58,061 nucleotides of DNA from JACPPO01 sp965262505 (GCA_965262505.1 CBDHFM010000007.1:1-58061); one strand, 5' to 3'. Shown: positions 29,287 through 38,817, counted from the first letter of the stretch. Made by a program: numbers and translations. Notes: generated from the letters alone by a model not told the origin.

Positions 29287-29625
29287 CCGCCAAGCTTACG
29301 CCCGCGCGCGGGTCGAGAAGGATGGCAAGGTCGAAACCTTCCACCCAGTTGCGCGAGCAAGGCGAGAAGGTCCTCGCCCGTTGAATCGGAGCGCGCTGGA
29401 CCGTGATGTCGCTCGAACGTGTCGCAAACGAGCCAGACCGTGTGAAAAGTCCAAGTCGTGGGTCGCTGATCCGGCAGCATCGAGGCTTGAGCACGGTGGC
29501 GGGCTCGCGACGGCGACGCCGATCAGTCGGGGCGTCAGTCGTGTCGGTCGCGTGAGGGACTGCTGCGATCGCCTGACGGCCAGATTTGGGCTGATTGTCG
29601 CCCTGGAAGCGGGCGAAATAGGGGT
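29287..29625. other. Debris between genes
   Basis: Apart from the resolvase 3' relic at 29349-29384 no gene is recognisable. The stretch contains fragments with no coherent frame. Confidence 0.4.
29349..29384 (+). pseudogene. Resolvase 3'-end relic
   Basis: The sequence matches the last 36 bp of the resolvase gene at 14130-14166 (encoding LREPGEKVLAP and stop) with a few changes. Confidence 0.55.
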
Positions 29626-30014
29626 TCAGCCGGCTGCCGCGGCGATCATCGCGGGAAGTCCCGCGAGATTGATCGCGCGTCGCATGTTGTAGGCCAAGGC
29701 GGTGAGGCTGAACTCCCCGCAGACGTTGTCGAGTCGACGCGTCAGGAACGCGCCCTGGCCCATCCACTGCTTGATCGACCCGAAGGGATGTTCGACGGAC
29801 TCCCGACGACGGTCCATCACCTCGGGCCGAGCCGCGAGGCGATCCGCCATCCGATCCATCGTGGCTTCGTTCTCGTAGCGGACGAGCCGTCGGTGGGTGC
29901 CTTTGGTGCATCGGTCGCGTCGATCGCAGGACCGGCAGGCTGCGCGATTAAAGCGCTTTTCATGACCGTGTGGCGGCCGCGTACCCGCAGTGCCGAACAT
30001 AGTTGCGGCCTTCG

Positions 30015-30476
30015 TCAGGGCTGAAATGCTCGAGACCGGTACCGAGGAACGGCCAGAGCGTCTCTGTGCGGCGACAGCGAGCGGTGCGAACGAGGGCCTT
30101 GCGCTTCGCGACGCAGAGCTCGATGGGATTGAGGTCCGGGCTGTAGGGTGGCTACGTACCAGAGGGTGGCCCCGGCGGCCTGGATGGCGCGTTGGATGCC
30201 GGCGACCTTGTGGGCCCCGAGATTGTCGGCAATGACGATGTCGCCGGGCTGCAGGGTCGGCACCAGGATCTGGTCGATGTAGGCGCGGAAGCGCTCGCCA
30301 TCGATTGCGCCGTCGAAGACCCCCGGTGCGGTCAGCCCCGTGACCCGCCACGCGGCGAGAACCGTGCTGGTCTGCCAGCGCCCGCAGGGGGCGTGGTCGG
30401 GGACGCGCGCGCCGCGCGGTGCCCGGCCGTACCGCCGAAGCAGATTGGTGGTGCTGCCGGTTTCGTCCAGACACAC
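30015..30476 (-). pseudogene. IS630 copy A, catalytic part, frameshifted
   Basis: The frame reads MCLDETGSTTNLLRRYGRAP, IVIADNLGAHKVAG and ATLWYV, then goes out of frame; copy B shows the correct continuation PPYSPDLNPIELCVAKRK. An extra base near 30150 is the difference between the two copies. The true 3' end lies near 29970 (HCGYAAATRS). Confidence 0.8.
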
Positions 30477-30537
30477 GAGGTGGGCGACATCCCAGGTCGG
30501 CGCCGCCGCGGGCCACGCGACCCGCGCGGCCGCGACG

Positions 30538-30900
30538 TCAGGCCGATCGTGTGCGGACGGGCGGACCGTTTTTGTTAACGGTCAGGCCGAGGGCCCGCCC
30601 GGCGCGCCAGACCGTCGGCACACTCGCGGGCGTGGCGAGGGCGTCCTTCCGCTCAGCCAGCGTGCGATCCGGGTGCGCCGCCATCAGCGCGGCCAAGGTG
30701 TGTAGGTGCGGCTCAAGCATGCCGCGCCGTCCCTGTCGCTGGACGCGAGGCGCCACCTCGCCCGTGTCGCGCCGCCGCTGTTTCAGTAGCCGCACCCACG
30801 AGCCGCTCACGCGGTACTTCGCCGCCACATCGGCCGCCTTCATCCCGGCATCGCTGTCGAGGAGCGCCCGCTCTCGCAGATCCATCGAATAGGCACGCAT
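30538..30900 (-). CDS. IS630 copy A, HTH part (OrfA-like)
   Basis: From ATG 30900 (MRAYSMDLRERALLDSDAGM) the protein has the HTH of IS630 elements (KAADVAAKYRVSGSWVRLLK) and a winged segment (AHPDRTLAERKDALA, VPTVWRAGRALGL). It ends before the catalytic part, which is in another frame, so the element may use two frames or carry a second lesion near 30540-30480. Confidence 0.7.
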   Translation of the reverse strand: MRAYSMDLRERALLDSDAGMKAADVAAKYRVSGSWVRLLKQRRRDTGEVAPRVQRQGRRGMLEPHLHTLAALMAAHPDRTLAERKDALATPASVPTVWRAGRALGLTVNKNGPPVRTRSA

Positions 30901-30977
30901 CGGTCCTCTTGCATCGGTGCGCGCAGAAGTACCACGACCGCCCCAGGTAGTACAAGGCCTATTTGAAAAGCGCTTTA

Positions 30978-31100
30978 GAAACACAACTCAACGCTTTGCG
31001 CGTCGAGATCGGGAAACTCCGCGAACGCATGGCGCACTTGGAAGGGCTGCTCGAAGGATTGCGCGAAGCGATCACCGGACGGGTCTCCGCTGCCAGCTAG
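30978..31100 (+). pseudogene. Relic of the small coiled-coil membrane protein
   Basis: The plus strand reads LRERMAHLEGLLEGLREAIT followed by GRVSAAS and a stop, almost the same as the C-terminus of the protein at 23144-23374. The transmembrane half is lost at the IS630 end (TA at 30976-30977). Confidence 0.7.
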
Positions 31101-31135
31101 TGACACGCAGCGGTCCATTGACCGCTAGGGTTTCG

Positions 31136-31420
31136 ATGAACAAAGACAAACAACAGAAACGCGGCGGGTTCGTTCCAGTCGGCGATCTTGCCCGCGACCT
31201 GCCCGGCGTCGAGGTGCCAGTGCGCCGCGAACGCGCACCCCAGGCGCGGCACCACTTCACGCGCCTCGACCAGGTGACGCAGCTCGTCGGCGCGAGCGAG
31301 GCGGACCCGGAGCTGGGCTTCATGGCGCGGCTGCTCGCGCTGTGCAGTCTGCCGCGTACCGATCCAAAGCAACGGCTTCAGTACGTCCGGCACAACGGGC
31401 CAGAAGCATGGGACAGCCTA
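31136..31420 (+). pseudogene. repA relic 2 (N-terminal third)
   Basis: From ATG 31136 the frame reads GGFVPVGDLARDLPGVEVPV, ERAPQARHHFTRLDQVTQLV and MARLLALCSLPRTDPKQRLQ, colinear with the intact RepA at 56900 and clearly a diverged homologue. Similarity stops after RHNGPEAWD. It is the start of another plasmid's repA. Confidence 0.8.
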
Positions 31421-31422
31421 TC

Positions 31423-31929
31423 TCATTCTCTGCCCTGCTCTGCCGTAAGCTGGCGCTCTGCCGCAAGCTGGCTCGCTGCGGCCTGCTGCATGGCTTGCTC
31501 GAGGCGTATTTCTGTCGCTACCACCGGGGCCTTCGCGGTCAGGTTGGCGCTCGTCAGGAAAGAGACATACCGTGGCGGACTGAGCCTTTTTTCGTTCCCG
31601 TTGACCCATTGGATCGTATAGCTCGATGACCGAAGGCACCCAACCCAGACCTCATGCATCCCGTTCAATAAGCCCGTTGAAAAGTGCAGCGATCTACTGT
31701 TGCTCGACGCGGCTCCCACGGGACGGGCCCGCGGAGCGAAGACCAAGAAGAAGAAACCCGGGTTGTTCGTGTTCGTCGTCACACGGATCTCATTCTGAGT
31801 GAAAGGGACCGGACGAAACCGGTACACGTCCGCTATACCATTCACGCAAACGTCCGTCCGTTGCGGCTGTGCCTCTGTATTCGCTGCGCTTAGTAATCCA
31901 AGTAAAACCACACAAACTGTCAATCTCAC
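31423..31929 (-). CDS. Hypothetical secreted protein
   Basis: The 168-aa protein starts MRLTVCVVLLGLLSAANTEA, a clear signal peptide. The mature part has two Cys (DVCVNGIADV, VGCLRSSSYT), likely a disulphide, and beta strands; the C-terminal 50 residues are Ala/Gln-rich helix (EQAMQQAAASQLAAERQL). The family is not recognised. It is the only intact gene carried between the IS630 copies. Confidence 0.6.
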   Translation of the reverse strand: MRLTVCVVLLGLLSAANTEAQPQRTDVCVNGIADVYRFRPVPFTQNEIRVTTNTNNPGFFFLVFAPRARPVGAASSNSRSLHFSTGLLNGMHEVWVGCLRSSSYTIQWVNGNEKRLSPPRYVSFLTSANLTAKAPVVATEIRLEQAMQQAAASQLAAERQLTAEQGRE

Positions 31930-32111
31930 AACATCACCTCTTCTTCTTCTTGCGTCGCTTCGTTGCCATTTTGGGCAGCTAGAAGTGGACCCCGAACTCT
32001 CGACAGCGGCTTAAGTGAAATCTCCATCGTGTTTCAAGCCGCCGTGCCGAAGCCGGTTGCGCCGATGTACACCACATCTGGCGTCCGCCGACCAAGTGAA
32101 CTATGACGCCG

Positions 32112-32429
32112 ATCCTGGTGCCGACCCTGCAGCCCGGCGACATCGTCATTGCCGACAATCTCGGGGCCCACAAGGTCGCCGGCATCCAACGCGCCATCCA
32201 GGCCGCCGGGGCCACCCTCTGGTACGTGCCACCCTATAGCCCGGACCTCAATCCCATCGAGCTCTGCGTCGCGAAGCGCAAGGCCCTCGTTCGCACCGCT
32301 CGCTGTCGCCGCACCGAGACGCTCTGGCCGTTCCTCGGTACCGGTCTCGAGCATTTCAGCCCTGACGAAGGCCGCAACTATGTTCGGCACTGCGGGTACG
32401 CGGCCGCCACACGGTCATGAAAAGCGCTT
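32112..32429 (+). pseudogene. IS630 copy B, 3' part
   Basis: This fragment encodes LVPTLQPGDIVIADNLGAHK, PPYSPDLNPIELCVAKRKAL and RNYVRHCGYAAATRS, in frame throughout, so it preserves the sequence that copy A has lost by frameshift. It is truncated upstream of about 32112 and supplies the right end of the composite. Confidence 0.85.
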
Positions 32430-33529
32430 TAACGTAGCTGATAACCCAGATCCCGTCGCGGGTCTTGCCGGCCCTGCCCCGATACAAGGGCACCAGACGC
32501 TGGCCAGCCGGACAACAGTAGGTGTCGGTTGCGGCGTCGTACTGGAACTCGGACTTGGTAAAGTGGCCGCTGCTCCTGGCTGGGCTTCTATCGGGCTTCG
32601 GCACGAAGGGCGTGATCCCCCCAGCTTCGCAGTCCTCCATGTCCTCGATCTTGTAGTAGCCGCCGTCCGCGACCGCATCGATCTTGTCGACAGCGAGGTT
32701 CTGCCGCGCCGCGGTGGCCGTCTCCGCCAGCAGGCCGAGGTCCGAGACCTTGCTGTGGACCTGCTGCTCGGCGATCAGGTTGTGCTTGCTGTCGACCGCG
32801 AGCTGGACGTTGTAGCCCACTCCGACCCGTGTCCCGGAGTGCATCGACCGGGAGTCCGGATCCGTAAGCGACAGCTGTGCCTCCCCGGTCTCGTCCAGCT
32901 TCTGCCGATGGCCCTCCAAGGTCTCCTTGCGTTTGCGGATCGACGTGATCTTGTCCTGAAGGTCCGCTACGGAGTTCCCTCCACCGCTGGCTGCGTTCGC
33001 ATCGGCCTCGTTCATCTGTTCGAGGTAGCGTTCCAGCCGGTCGTCGATGCGCTGCAGGTCCCTCTTCAGCGTGGCTCGCGTGAAGTTGCGGTCACGGTTG
33101 TTCACCGCCTTGATGCGCGTGCCGTCCACCGCGATCAACTCGCGCCAGTACAGGTCAATTTCTCGGCATAGCCGCACGAACTCCCGAAAGACCTGCCGGA
33201 AGGCGCTCCGGTTGTCGCGGCGGAAGTCGGCGATCGTCTTGAAGTCGGGGCGAAGCTGGCGCAGCAGCCAGATCACCTCCAGGTTGCGGTGCGTCTCGAC
33301 CTCCAGGCGCCGGCTGGACCGAACACGGTTGAGATACCCGTAGATGTAGAGCTTCAGCAGATCCGCAGGATCGGAGCCCGGGCGGCCCTTGTCGTTGGGC
33401 CGAACGCGCTGGAACCCCGTCTCTTCGAGATCGAGGCTATCGACGAAGGCATCAATGAAACGGACCGGGTTGTCCGGCCCCACATAATCGTCCACAGCGT
33501 CGGGGAGAAGCAGAAGCTGGGAACGGTCT

Positions 33530-34153
33530 TCACCGGATATGTGTCCCATGCCGCATTTTACCGAACGCCGTGGTGACTCGCCGCTGGCTGATCGACCCTA
33601 AGCACTCCTGTCGACGACTTTTCACACGGTCTGTACCGTTTACGACACAGGCGGATCGGCGACGCCCGCGTCTCGACGGCGGACGGCAATCGTGCATCAA
33701 AGAGCCAGCCCGTGGAACTCCCGTGTCGCCGCGCAGCAGGGTAAGGCCCAGCGTGCCCGCCACCAGCGGCAGCGCGGCATTGATGCACCCCCACACCACG
33801 TCGCTGGTATCCGTCCCGACGGCGGTGAACGCTGGACGCAGGAGATTGAACCAGTTCCAGAAACACAGGATGCCCACACAGAGGAACCCGTAGAACAGCG
33901 CATTCGCGGCCAGCCACTCACGCGTGATCGGCGCCGCACCGTTGTGGGCCACGCGTCGTGTGCGACGGGAGCCGCCGATCACGCCCAGCACGACCGCCAG
34001 CGCCTCGAGCGGGTCCATGATGCGCCACATCTGGCTGTACGGACTGGCGGCGCTGGACACGTGATACAGCGGCTCGATGATCGTATGGACGGCGACCACC
34101 GCCCCAATCGCCAGAAGCACGCCGCCGCCGCATGCCACCAGCGGCCGGGACAT
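33530..34153 (-). CDS. Four-helix membrane protein, 3' end altered
   Basis: ATG 34153 starts MSRPLVACGGGVLLAIGAVV. Four hydrophobic segments follow, near residues 8-28, 50-66, 84-106 and 122-142 (LFYGFLCVGILCFWNWFNLL is the third). After GLTLLRGDTG the frame runs into sequence that matches a resolvase relic (33630-33695), so the last 50 or so residues are probably not original. The function is unknown; no partner gene is evident. Confidence 0.55.
   Translation of the reverse strand: MSRPLVACGGGVLLAIGAVVAVHTIIEPLYHVSSAASPYSQMWRIMDPLEALAVVLGVIGGSRRTRRVAHNGAAPITREWLAANALFYGFLCVGILCFWNWFNLLRPAFTAVGTDTSDVVWGCINAALPLVAGTLGLTLLRGDTGVPRAGSLMHDCRPPSRRGRRRSACVVNGTDRVKSRRQECLGSISQRRVTTAFGKMRHGTHIR
33630..33695 (+). 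pseudogene. Resolvase 5'-end and res half-site relic
   Basis: The half-site ACCGTTTACGACACA (33635-33649) is followed by about 40 bp resembling the start of the resolvase gene at 13560 (GCGACGCCCGCGTCTCGA for YARVS). The start codon is lost. Confidence 0.6.
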
Positions 34154-34586
34154 CCACACGGGCACGCGGGATGACGAGTGGCAGGGCGCTGACTGTCTCG
34201 CGTTGCAGGATGGCACCACCACGCGCACGGTGCCGCTGAAGGCCCGCGTGGTCATCAGCAAGACATACCCAGGGAAGGACCTGGGCCTCAGCCGCGACGC
34301 GGAGAGCCCGGTGCCGCTCACACACGACTGACGCGTACATCGCGTGGGGCGAGTGCCTGGACACGGATGATGCGTGTGTGACGGTGCGACCGACCGAGGG
34401 GACTTATCAGATCGGCGCTTTCCTGACTTTTACCATCGGTGCTGACAGATGAGCCGCCGTTTGACACTTTCGCTTTTGTCGGACGATGCGCCGCCAGTTC
34501 GCCGCCATTTTAAGCGACTCCAACCCCCGATAGAGAACCCTACCAGCGACCTACAACCCTGAGTCGGGTCATATCCGGGGTAGAGT

Positions 34587-34728
34587 GACCTACTCGTAGG
34601 TCGTGCAATAACCTACATTGCACTATCTTGGTGCAATACAGCGCCATACGTTACCTACACTTGCACCATTCAAGGTGCAACATCATCTCAATAACATTTC
34701 CCGAATCAAGACACTGATTGTAGGTTAC
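34587..34728. repeat. Array of GTGCAA and TAACCTAC motifs
   Basis: A perfect palindrome GACCTAC-TC-GTAGGTC occupies 34587-34602. It is followed by GTGCAAT, TAACCTAC, ATTGCAC, GGTGCAAT, TTACCTAC, the hairpin TTGCACC/GGTGCAA and finally GTAGGTTA near 34721-34728. Two short motifs thus recur in both orientations within 140 bp, as in binding-site arrays of origins or partition loci. Confidence 0.6.
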
Positions 34729-35319
34729 TGGATACACGGATTGTCCTCGTGAGACCCGGGCTCGACCTCGCGCACGGGGACCATCCCTAGGACCGACCCT
34801 TTTTTTCGAGCAGATTGGGCCGACATCCGACCGACCTCGCCGACCACCGGTTGACCTCGAGCTGGGCGCTCATCGATGGCCAGCTCGCCGGCTCACCGGC
34901 CGCACATCGAGTGGGTGGGTGGGTCGAGGCCAGTTCGAGGCAGTTCAGAACACTTACGGGACTTTCGCCTGCCTCTCAAATCCTCGTAAGTGACTGATGA
35001 CCTCACAAATACATTGGGCTTTTGGCTCACTTTCGCCCTTCAGAGTCCGATAATTGGATATTATGTCGACCTCCAACCCCCCCCTCGGAGGCCCATCTCG
35101 AATCGCGAATCCGGGCGCCCAGCTGCCCCTCAGAAAAATTGCCCGCGTTCGATCCGACCCCGCGAATAATCTTAAGACTTGTCGTGTTCTCGGGGGGCGA
35201 TTTAGGGGTGAAAAAGGGGCTGTGTAGGTAGCGATGTAGGTCACGCTATGGAAACGCCGAAAATCGCGTCGAGCGAGCGTGCAAAGTGGCGGAAAGTGGT
35301 GAAAATGGGCCCAGAGGCT

Positions 35320-35485
35320 AGGACAGGGCTAAACCGTTGAAAACAATCAATGTGTCCTGGCCTGTCCTGGCTTTTACATTGCTGCAGGCAAAAGTGGACT
35401 ATTGGGGCACGGGTAAATAGGGGGCGGCTATAAATACCTGTAACATAGGAAAAGCTAGGACAGGACAGGACAGGCTAGGGGGCTA
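35320..35485. repeat. Inverted GGACAGG repeats
   Basis: CCTGTCCTGGCTTTT near 35357-35373 is complementary, with one mismatch, to AAAAGCTAGGACAGG near 35450-35464, and further GGACAGG units follow in tandem. A 75-100-nt AT-rich loop lies between. Confidence 0.5.
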
Positions 35486-35680
35486 CCTACAAACAGGGTG
35501 ATTTTCGGCGCTTGCGGACGTGCAATCCGGCTGCAAAGGTGTAGGTGTCGGTTTAAGAAACTGGCGATGCCTGGAGGGGGCGAAAGTCCGACGCCCTGAC
35601 GGGGCTGCAATACCCATCCTCGCTAGCGAGGTAAGAAGGCGAGGAGACGCGAGGAAAGGCGAGGAAAGGCGAGGAGTGGT

Positions 35681-37558
35681 TTACAGTTCGAGCTGCGCGG
35701 GCCCGTTGGGCGGAATCCATAACCAGGTCCGCCGCCCCTCGTCGTGCACTTTATTGATCGAGCGGGTGTAGCCCATCTGCTTGAGGACGGTCGTGATGCG
35801 GTAAATACTCCGGCTGTCGGGGGTCCAGTTGATGCCGGTCGCGATCTGGCGAGCGGTGACCGCGCGCGGGTTCAAGGCGAGCCACTCCCCGATGACTTCC
35901 TCGGCGACCTCGTCGACCGCCCTGAACTGCTCAGTCAACTCGGACTGGGCACCCTTCAGGTTGTCAGGGAGGTAGGCGGTCTCGCCCTGCTCACGGATGC
36001 GGTGGATCGCTTCGGCCCACAGCTGCTCGCGGTTCTCGTCGAGGTAGGCCCGCGTTTTAGCCGGATCGCCTCCGGCGCAGGGCACCGGCAGAAACCGCCG
36101 ATTCCCGCTCGCGTCGTTCGGCAGACACCGGGGGTCGTTCGTCGTGCCGACGATCATGCAGCGGCGCAGCAGCGGGGAGGGGTCGCGGCGGTAGGTCAGT
36201 CGGATGTTGTCGTTCGTCCGGCTGAGGAACTTCTTGATCGTCTCGACCTCGGCCTTGGTCGAGCCCGTCATCTCGGAGGCTTCGACAAGCACCATCCCCT
36301 GCAACGCTTCAGCCTTCGCTTTCTGGTCGTCATGGAAGCTCAGCCCGTCCGAGAACCACAGCGCGCGCTGCGGCTCGGGGGGCAACAGCCACGCCCAGGC
36401 GGTCGACTTCCCGATGCCTTGTGGGCCGACAAGGACGACCATTTCGTCGTGCTTCTCCCCCGGGCGGTCCGTGCGCAGCACCACGCCCATCAGGACCGAC
36501 CGCGAGGCCCAGCTCAACAGGTCCTCGTTGATTTCGCCCACCTCGAAGACGTGGCCGAGCCAGAAGTCGAGCCGGCTCTCGCCGTCCCACGCGGGGAGCG
36601 CATCCAGCCAAATCTTGAACGGGTCTACCCGGCGATCATCCAGGATGGCGTCCATGACATCTCCCCACCGTTCGCGGCCGAACTGTAGGCGGGCCGGGAT
36701 GCCCTTCGCCCCAGGGTAGAGGCAGGTATCGGCAATCATCTCGCGGAGCTTCGCCCCCCGTAAATCGTCAGAGGTCTCCCAGTTTGGCCTGCCGGCCGCC
36801 GCCTCGACGGTGTCCTGCAGTTCCATCCGGGCTGACCGCTCGTTGAACCGCACGTCGACCCCCACCCACTCCAGCGCCTTGAGCAACCCGGCCCGCGTCT
36901 TCCCCTCGGGAACCATGTGCAGGGCCGGTGTCTCCGGGTCATCCTCCGTGACGGGGGGTTCCTCGTCGTCCGGCGGGCCGGCCGCTGGCGGGGCCGGCGG
37001 CTCATACGGCCGTATCGCGAAGAACAGTTCATCCTCGGCGTCGTCCTTCGGCGTCCAGTCGGCCGCATCAGCCCCTGTCGCCGTCAGCCCCAGCGCCCTC
37101 GGGTCGATCCGCGAGAGCCCGGCGCCCACCCCGCTGCGGAGCCGGGCGAGCGCCGCCAGCAGCCGGTCCATGTGCTTGGCGCCGACCACGTCGGCATCCG
37201 GCCAGGCCACCACGTGAAACCCGTCGAGCGTCCGCAGCACGTCATCGCTGGGAAGCCCGCTTGAGCCCGTCACCGTGCCGACCGCGTCGAACTCCATCGC
37301 CACGGCGGCATCAGTCGCCTTCTCACCCTCGCACACCAGCACCAGGTCGCCCGGTGTCAGGGCCCGGAGGGTCTCGGAGCGGTAGAGCGGCAACGTCTTC
37401 GCCGCCCGGCCACCCAGTCCCTTGGTGCCGTTGGGCAGTTGCCAGCTGACGTGCTTCCTCCCGAGCGGTGGATCCTTCCGCACATGCAGGGCTTCGAGGG
37501 TGCCATCTTGAGCGCGGATGTCGTAGGTGTGCTGTGGTACGCGAGTGGCGTCTGTCAT
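35681..37558 (-). CDS. Toprim primase / VapE-type helicase
   Basis: The 625-aa protein starts at ATG 37558 (MTDATRVPQHTYDIRAQDG). Residues 70-130 form a Toprim domain (LVLVCEGEKATDAA with the catalytic Glu; VVAWPDADVVGAKH with DxD). The C-terminal half is a virulence-associated-E (VapE) type P-loop helicase with Walker A GPQGIGKST at 378-386, GMVLVEASEM and TTNDPRCLPNDASGNRRFLP. A winged-helix-like tail follows (TARQIATGINWTPDSRSIYR). Such fusions drive replication of phage satellites and some plasmids. It lies downstream of the zinc-finger primase gene (37615-38496) and beside a repeat-rich region. Confidence 0.85.
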   Translation of the reverse strand: MTDATRVPQHTYDIRAQDGTLEALHVRKDPPLGRKHVSWQLPNGTKGLGGRAAKTLPLYRSETLRALTPGDLVLVCEGEKATDAAVAMEFDAVGTVTGSSGLPSDDVLRTLDGFHVVAWPDADVVGAKHMDRLLAALARLRSGVGAGLSRIDPRALGLTATGADAADWTPKDDAEDELFFAIRPYEPPAPPAAGPPDDEEPPVTEDDPETPALHMVPEGKTRAGLLKALEWVGVDVRFNERSARMELQDTVEAAAGRPNWETSDDLRGAKLREMIADTCLYPGAKGIPARLQFGRERWGDVMDAILDDRRVDPFKIWLDALPAWDGESRLDFWLGHVFEVGEINEDLLSWASRSVLMGVVLRTDRPGEKHDEMVVLVGPQGIGKSTAWAWLLPPEPQRALWFSDGLSFHDDQKAKAEALQGMVLVEASEMTGSTKAEVETIKKFLSRTNDNIRLTYRRDPSPLLRRCMIVGTTNDPRCLPNDASGNRRFLPVPCAGGDPAKTRAYLDENREQLWAEAIHRIREQGETAYLPDNLKGAQSELTEQFRAVDEVAEEVIGEWLALNPRAVTARQIATGINWTPDSRSIYRITTVLKQMGYTRSINKVHDEGRRTWLWIPPNGPAQLEL

Positions 37559-37614
37559 GGTCGATGCACCCTCGTCTATTCGTCCCGGAGCGTCGGGCAC
37601 ACCGTCCAGAGCGG

Positions 37615-38496
37615 TCACAGCCTGCCCCTCCAGCCGGCAGCACTGTGGAGGGATGGTGTCGTCCGTCGCGTCCGCGGCGTTCCGTGAGTCCGGTCCTTCG
37701 CGCTTCCAGCGTCTTTCGGGTGTGTGCTGACCGGCCGCACCAGGAATGGCGGCGTCCTCATGACGCGCTCCCGTCCGCAGTGTCGAGTGGCCACATGTCC
37801 CTGACACCTCCGACACCGGCGCCGGTGCGGACGGCGCGGACCATGCGGGCGCAGGGCTGCGCCTGATGATCGAGGCCGGTGGACCTCGTGATCATGCGCG
37901 TGCATGTGCGCCCCACCTGCTGGTCGCAGTCGATGTGGATCCCCCCCGTTCGCAGGAACGTCGCGGCACGCTGCAGGCGGCTGAACAGCGGTCGTGGGAT
38001 GGACGGCCACGTCTTCCCCGTTCTTGACGGCGTTGCTGGCATGATGATTCAGCACCTTCGGGGGCGGCCGCGTGATTCCACGGGTCCGAAGATAGGTCTC
38101 GACGAGGGTGCCTGCGGCGGGCTCGCTCCGATGCCAGATCGACATCGCGGCGCCGACGCGCGTCCGGCTCGGCGGGGGCTCCCGATCGGTGCGCTGCCTG
38201 GGAGGGACTGGAACCTGCGCCAGCGATCGCCCAGAGACGCCCGGCCACAGGCCGCGGGCTGTCAGCGCATTGATGACCGCGTGCTGCGAGCAGCCGGCAT
38301 GGCAACACACAAGCACCGTGCCATCCGACCGCTCGTCGATGGCTAGGCTGGGCACGTGATCGTCATCAGCACGTCGCCCACCTAAGGCCTGGGCCATCAC
38401 TTCAGCTGTCACAGACCATCTCTCCGAGGCGTCCTGGTGGAAGCGGCCGAGATGAGCGGTTCCACTCTCGTCGTCGGAACGAGCGGCGGCCGTCAT
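37615..38496 (-). CDS. CHC2-type primase N-terminal protein, possibly frameshifted
   Basis: The first 110 residues contain a zinc-finger-like region with HVPSLAIDERSDGTVLVCCHAGCSQHAV, as in CHC2 primases, and then IWHRSEPAAGTLVETYLRTRGIT, the usual linker of phage-type DUF7146 primases. After about residue 155 the sequence becomes Arg/His-rich and unlike any primase, while another frame (from 38042) looks more protein-like (GGIHIDCDQQVGRTCTRMIT), so a frameshift near 37960 is likely. With the next gene it would form a split primase-helicase. Confidence 0.55.
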   Translation of the reverse strand: MTAAARSDDESGTAHLGRFHQDASERWSVTAEVMAQALGGRRADDDHVPSLAIDERSDGTVLVCCHAGCSQHAVINALTARGLWPGVSGRSLAQVPVPPRQRTDREPPPSRTRVGAAMSIWHRSEPAAGTLVETYLRTRGITRPPPKVLNHHASNAVKNGEDVAVHPTTAVQPPAACRDVPANGGDPHRLRPAGGAHMHAHDHEVHRPRSSGAALRPHGPRRPHRRRCRRCQGHVATRHCGRERVMRTPPFLVRPVSTHPKDAGSAKDRTHGTPRTRRTTPSLHSAAGWRGRL

Positions 38497-38625
38497 GGTC
38501 GAGAGCCCTCGTCCATGCGCCGCGGGTCATCGGACCCACCAGTATCGGGCCGCCCCAGCTCAGCACTCATCCCTCGCGCCTCTGGGCCCACGTCACGAGA
38601 GGCGTCCGGTCGCGAGCGGTGCAGC

Positions 38626-38817
38626 TCACTGGATCTCCTCTGCGCGCGCCGCGAGTTGGCGCTCGATCCACGCATGCCGTGCGGTCACCGGCACGCGAAT
38701 GGACCCCCCGACCCGAATCGACGGCAGGTCGCCAGACGCGAGCCACTCGTACACCTTGCTGCGGCCGATGCCGATCGCCTCGGCCGCTTCTGCGGGGCGG
38801 AGGAGCCATCTGTCCAT
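38626..38817 (-). CDS. AlpA/excisionase-like HTH protein
   Basis: I choose ATG 38817 (MDRWLLRPAEAAEAIGIGRS) because AAAGGA lies 7 nt upstream. The 63-aa protein is a MerR-like HTH_17 domain: EAAEAIGIGRSKVYEWLASG then LPSIRVGGSIRVPVTA. Such proteins act as excisionases or activators in integrative elements. It is first in a minus-strand run with the primase genes and faces a palindrome at 38841-38852. Confidence 0.85.
   Translation of the reverse strand: MDRWLLRPAEAAEAIGIGRSKVYEWLASGDLPSIRVGGSIRVPVTARHAWIERQLAARAEEIQ

Larger units (their letters stand above)
29951..32429. mobile_element. IS630-bounded composite inside IS1182
   Basis: Both outer ends are the IS630 end AAGCGCTTTTCATGACC in inverted orientation, flanked by TA (29949-29950 and 32430-32431), the target duplication expected for IS630/mariner elements. 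Inside lie IS630 copy A (29951-30975, minus), a passenger segment (repA relic, small membrane-protein relic, secreted-protein gene) and a 5'-truncated copy B (about 32112-32429, plus). Confidence 0.8.
29626..33549 (-). pseudogene. IS1182-family transposase split by an IS630 composite
   Basis: The N-terminal 370 codons (33549 to 32432) give the IS1182 layout: LLLLPDAVDDYVGPDNPVR, RRLEVETHRNLEVIWLLRQL, AVDGTRIKAVNN and VADGGYYKIEDM. The frame is interrupted after GIWVISYV. The C-terminal part resumes at 29948 with NRAACRSCDRRDRCTKGTHR, EHPFGSIKQWMGQGAFLTRR and LTALAYNMRRAINL. Removing 29951-32429 with one TA joins the halves in frame (ISYVNRAACRSC). The transposase was therefore intact before the IS630 insertion. 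Confidence 0.88.
34154..35680. other. 1.5-kb non-coding, repeat-rich region
   Basis: No convincing gene is seen; a short plus-strand frame ending at 34331 (LKARVVISKTYPGKDLGLSR) may be the tail of a lost gene. The stretch is AT-richer than its neighbours and holds the motif array at 34587-34728, the GGACAGG repeats at 35320-35485 and AAGGCGAGG repeats at 35636-35672. It lies directly downstream of the primase/helicase gene and may be a second origin. Confidence 0.5.

Noticed and set aside
29626..30516. A single 296-codon minus frame
   Set aside because: It is a chance fusion: the first part is a shadow of IS630 copy A and only the end (to 29948) belongs to the IS1182 transposase.
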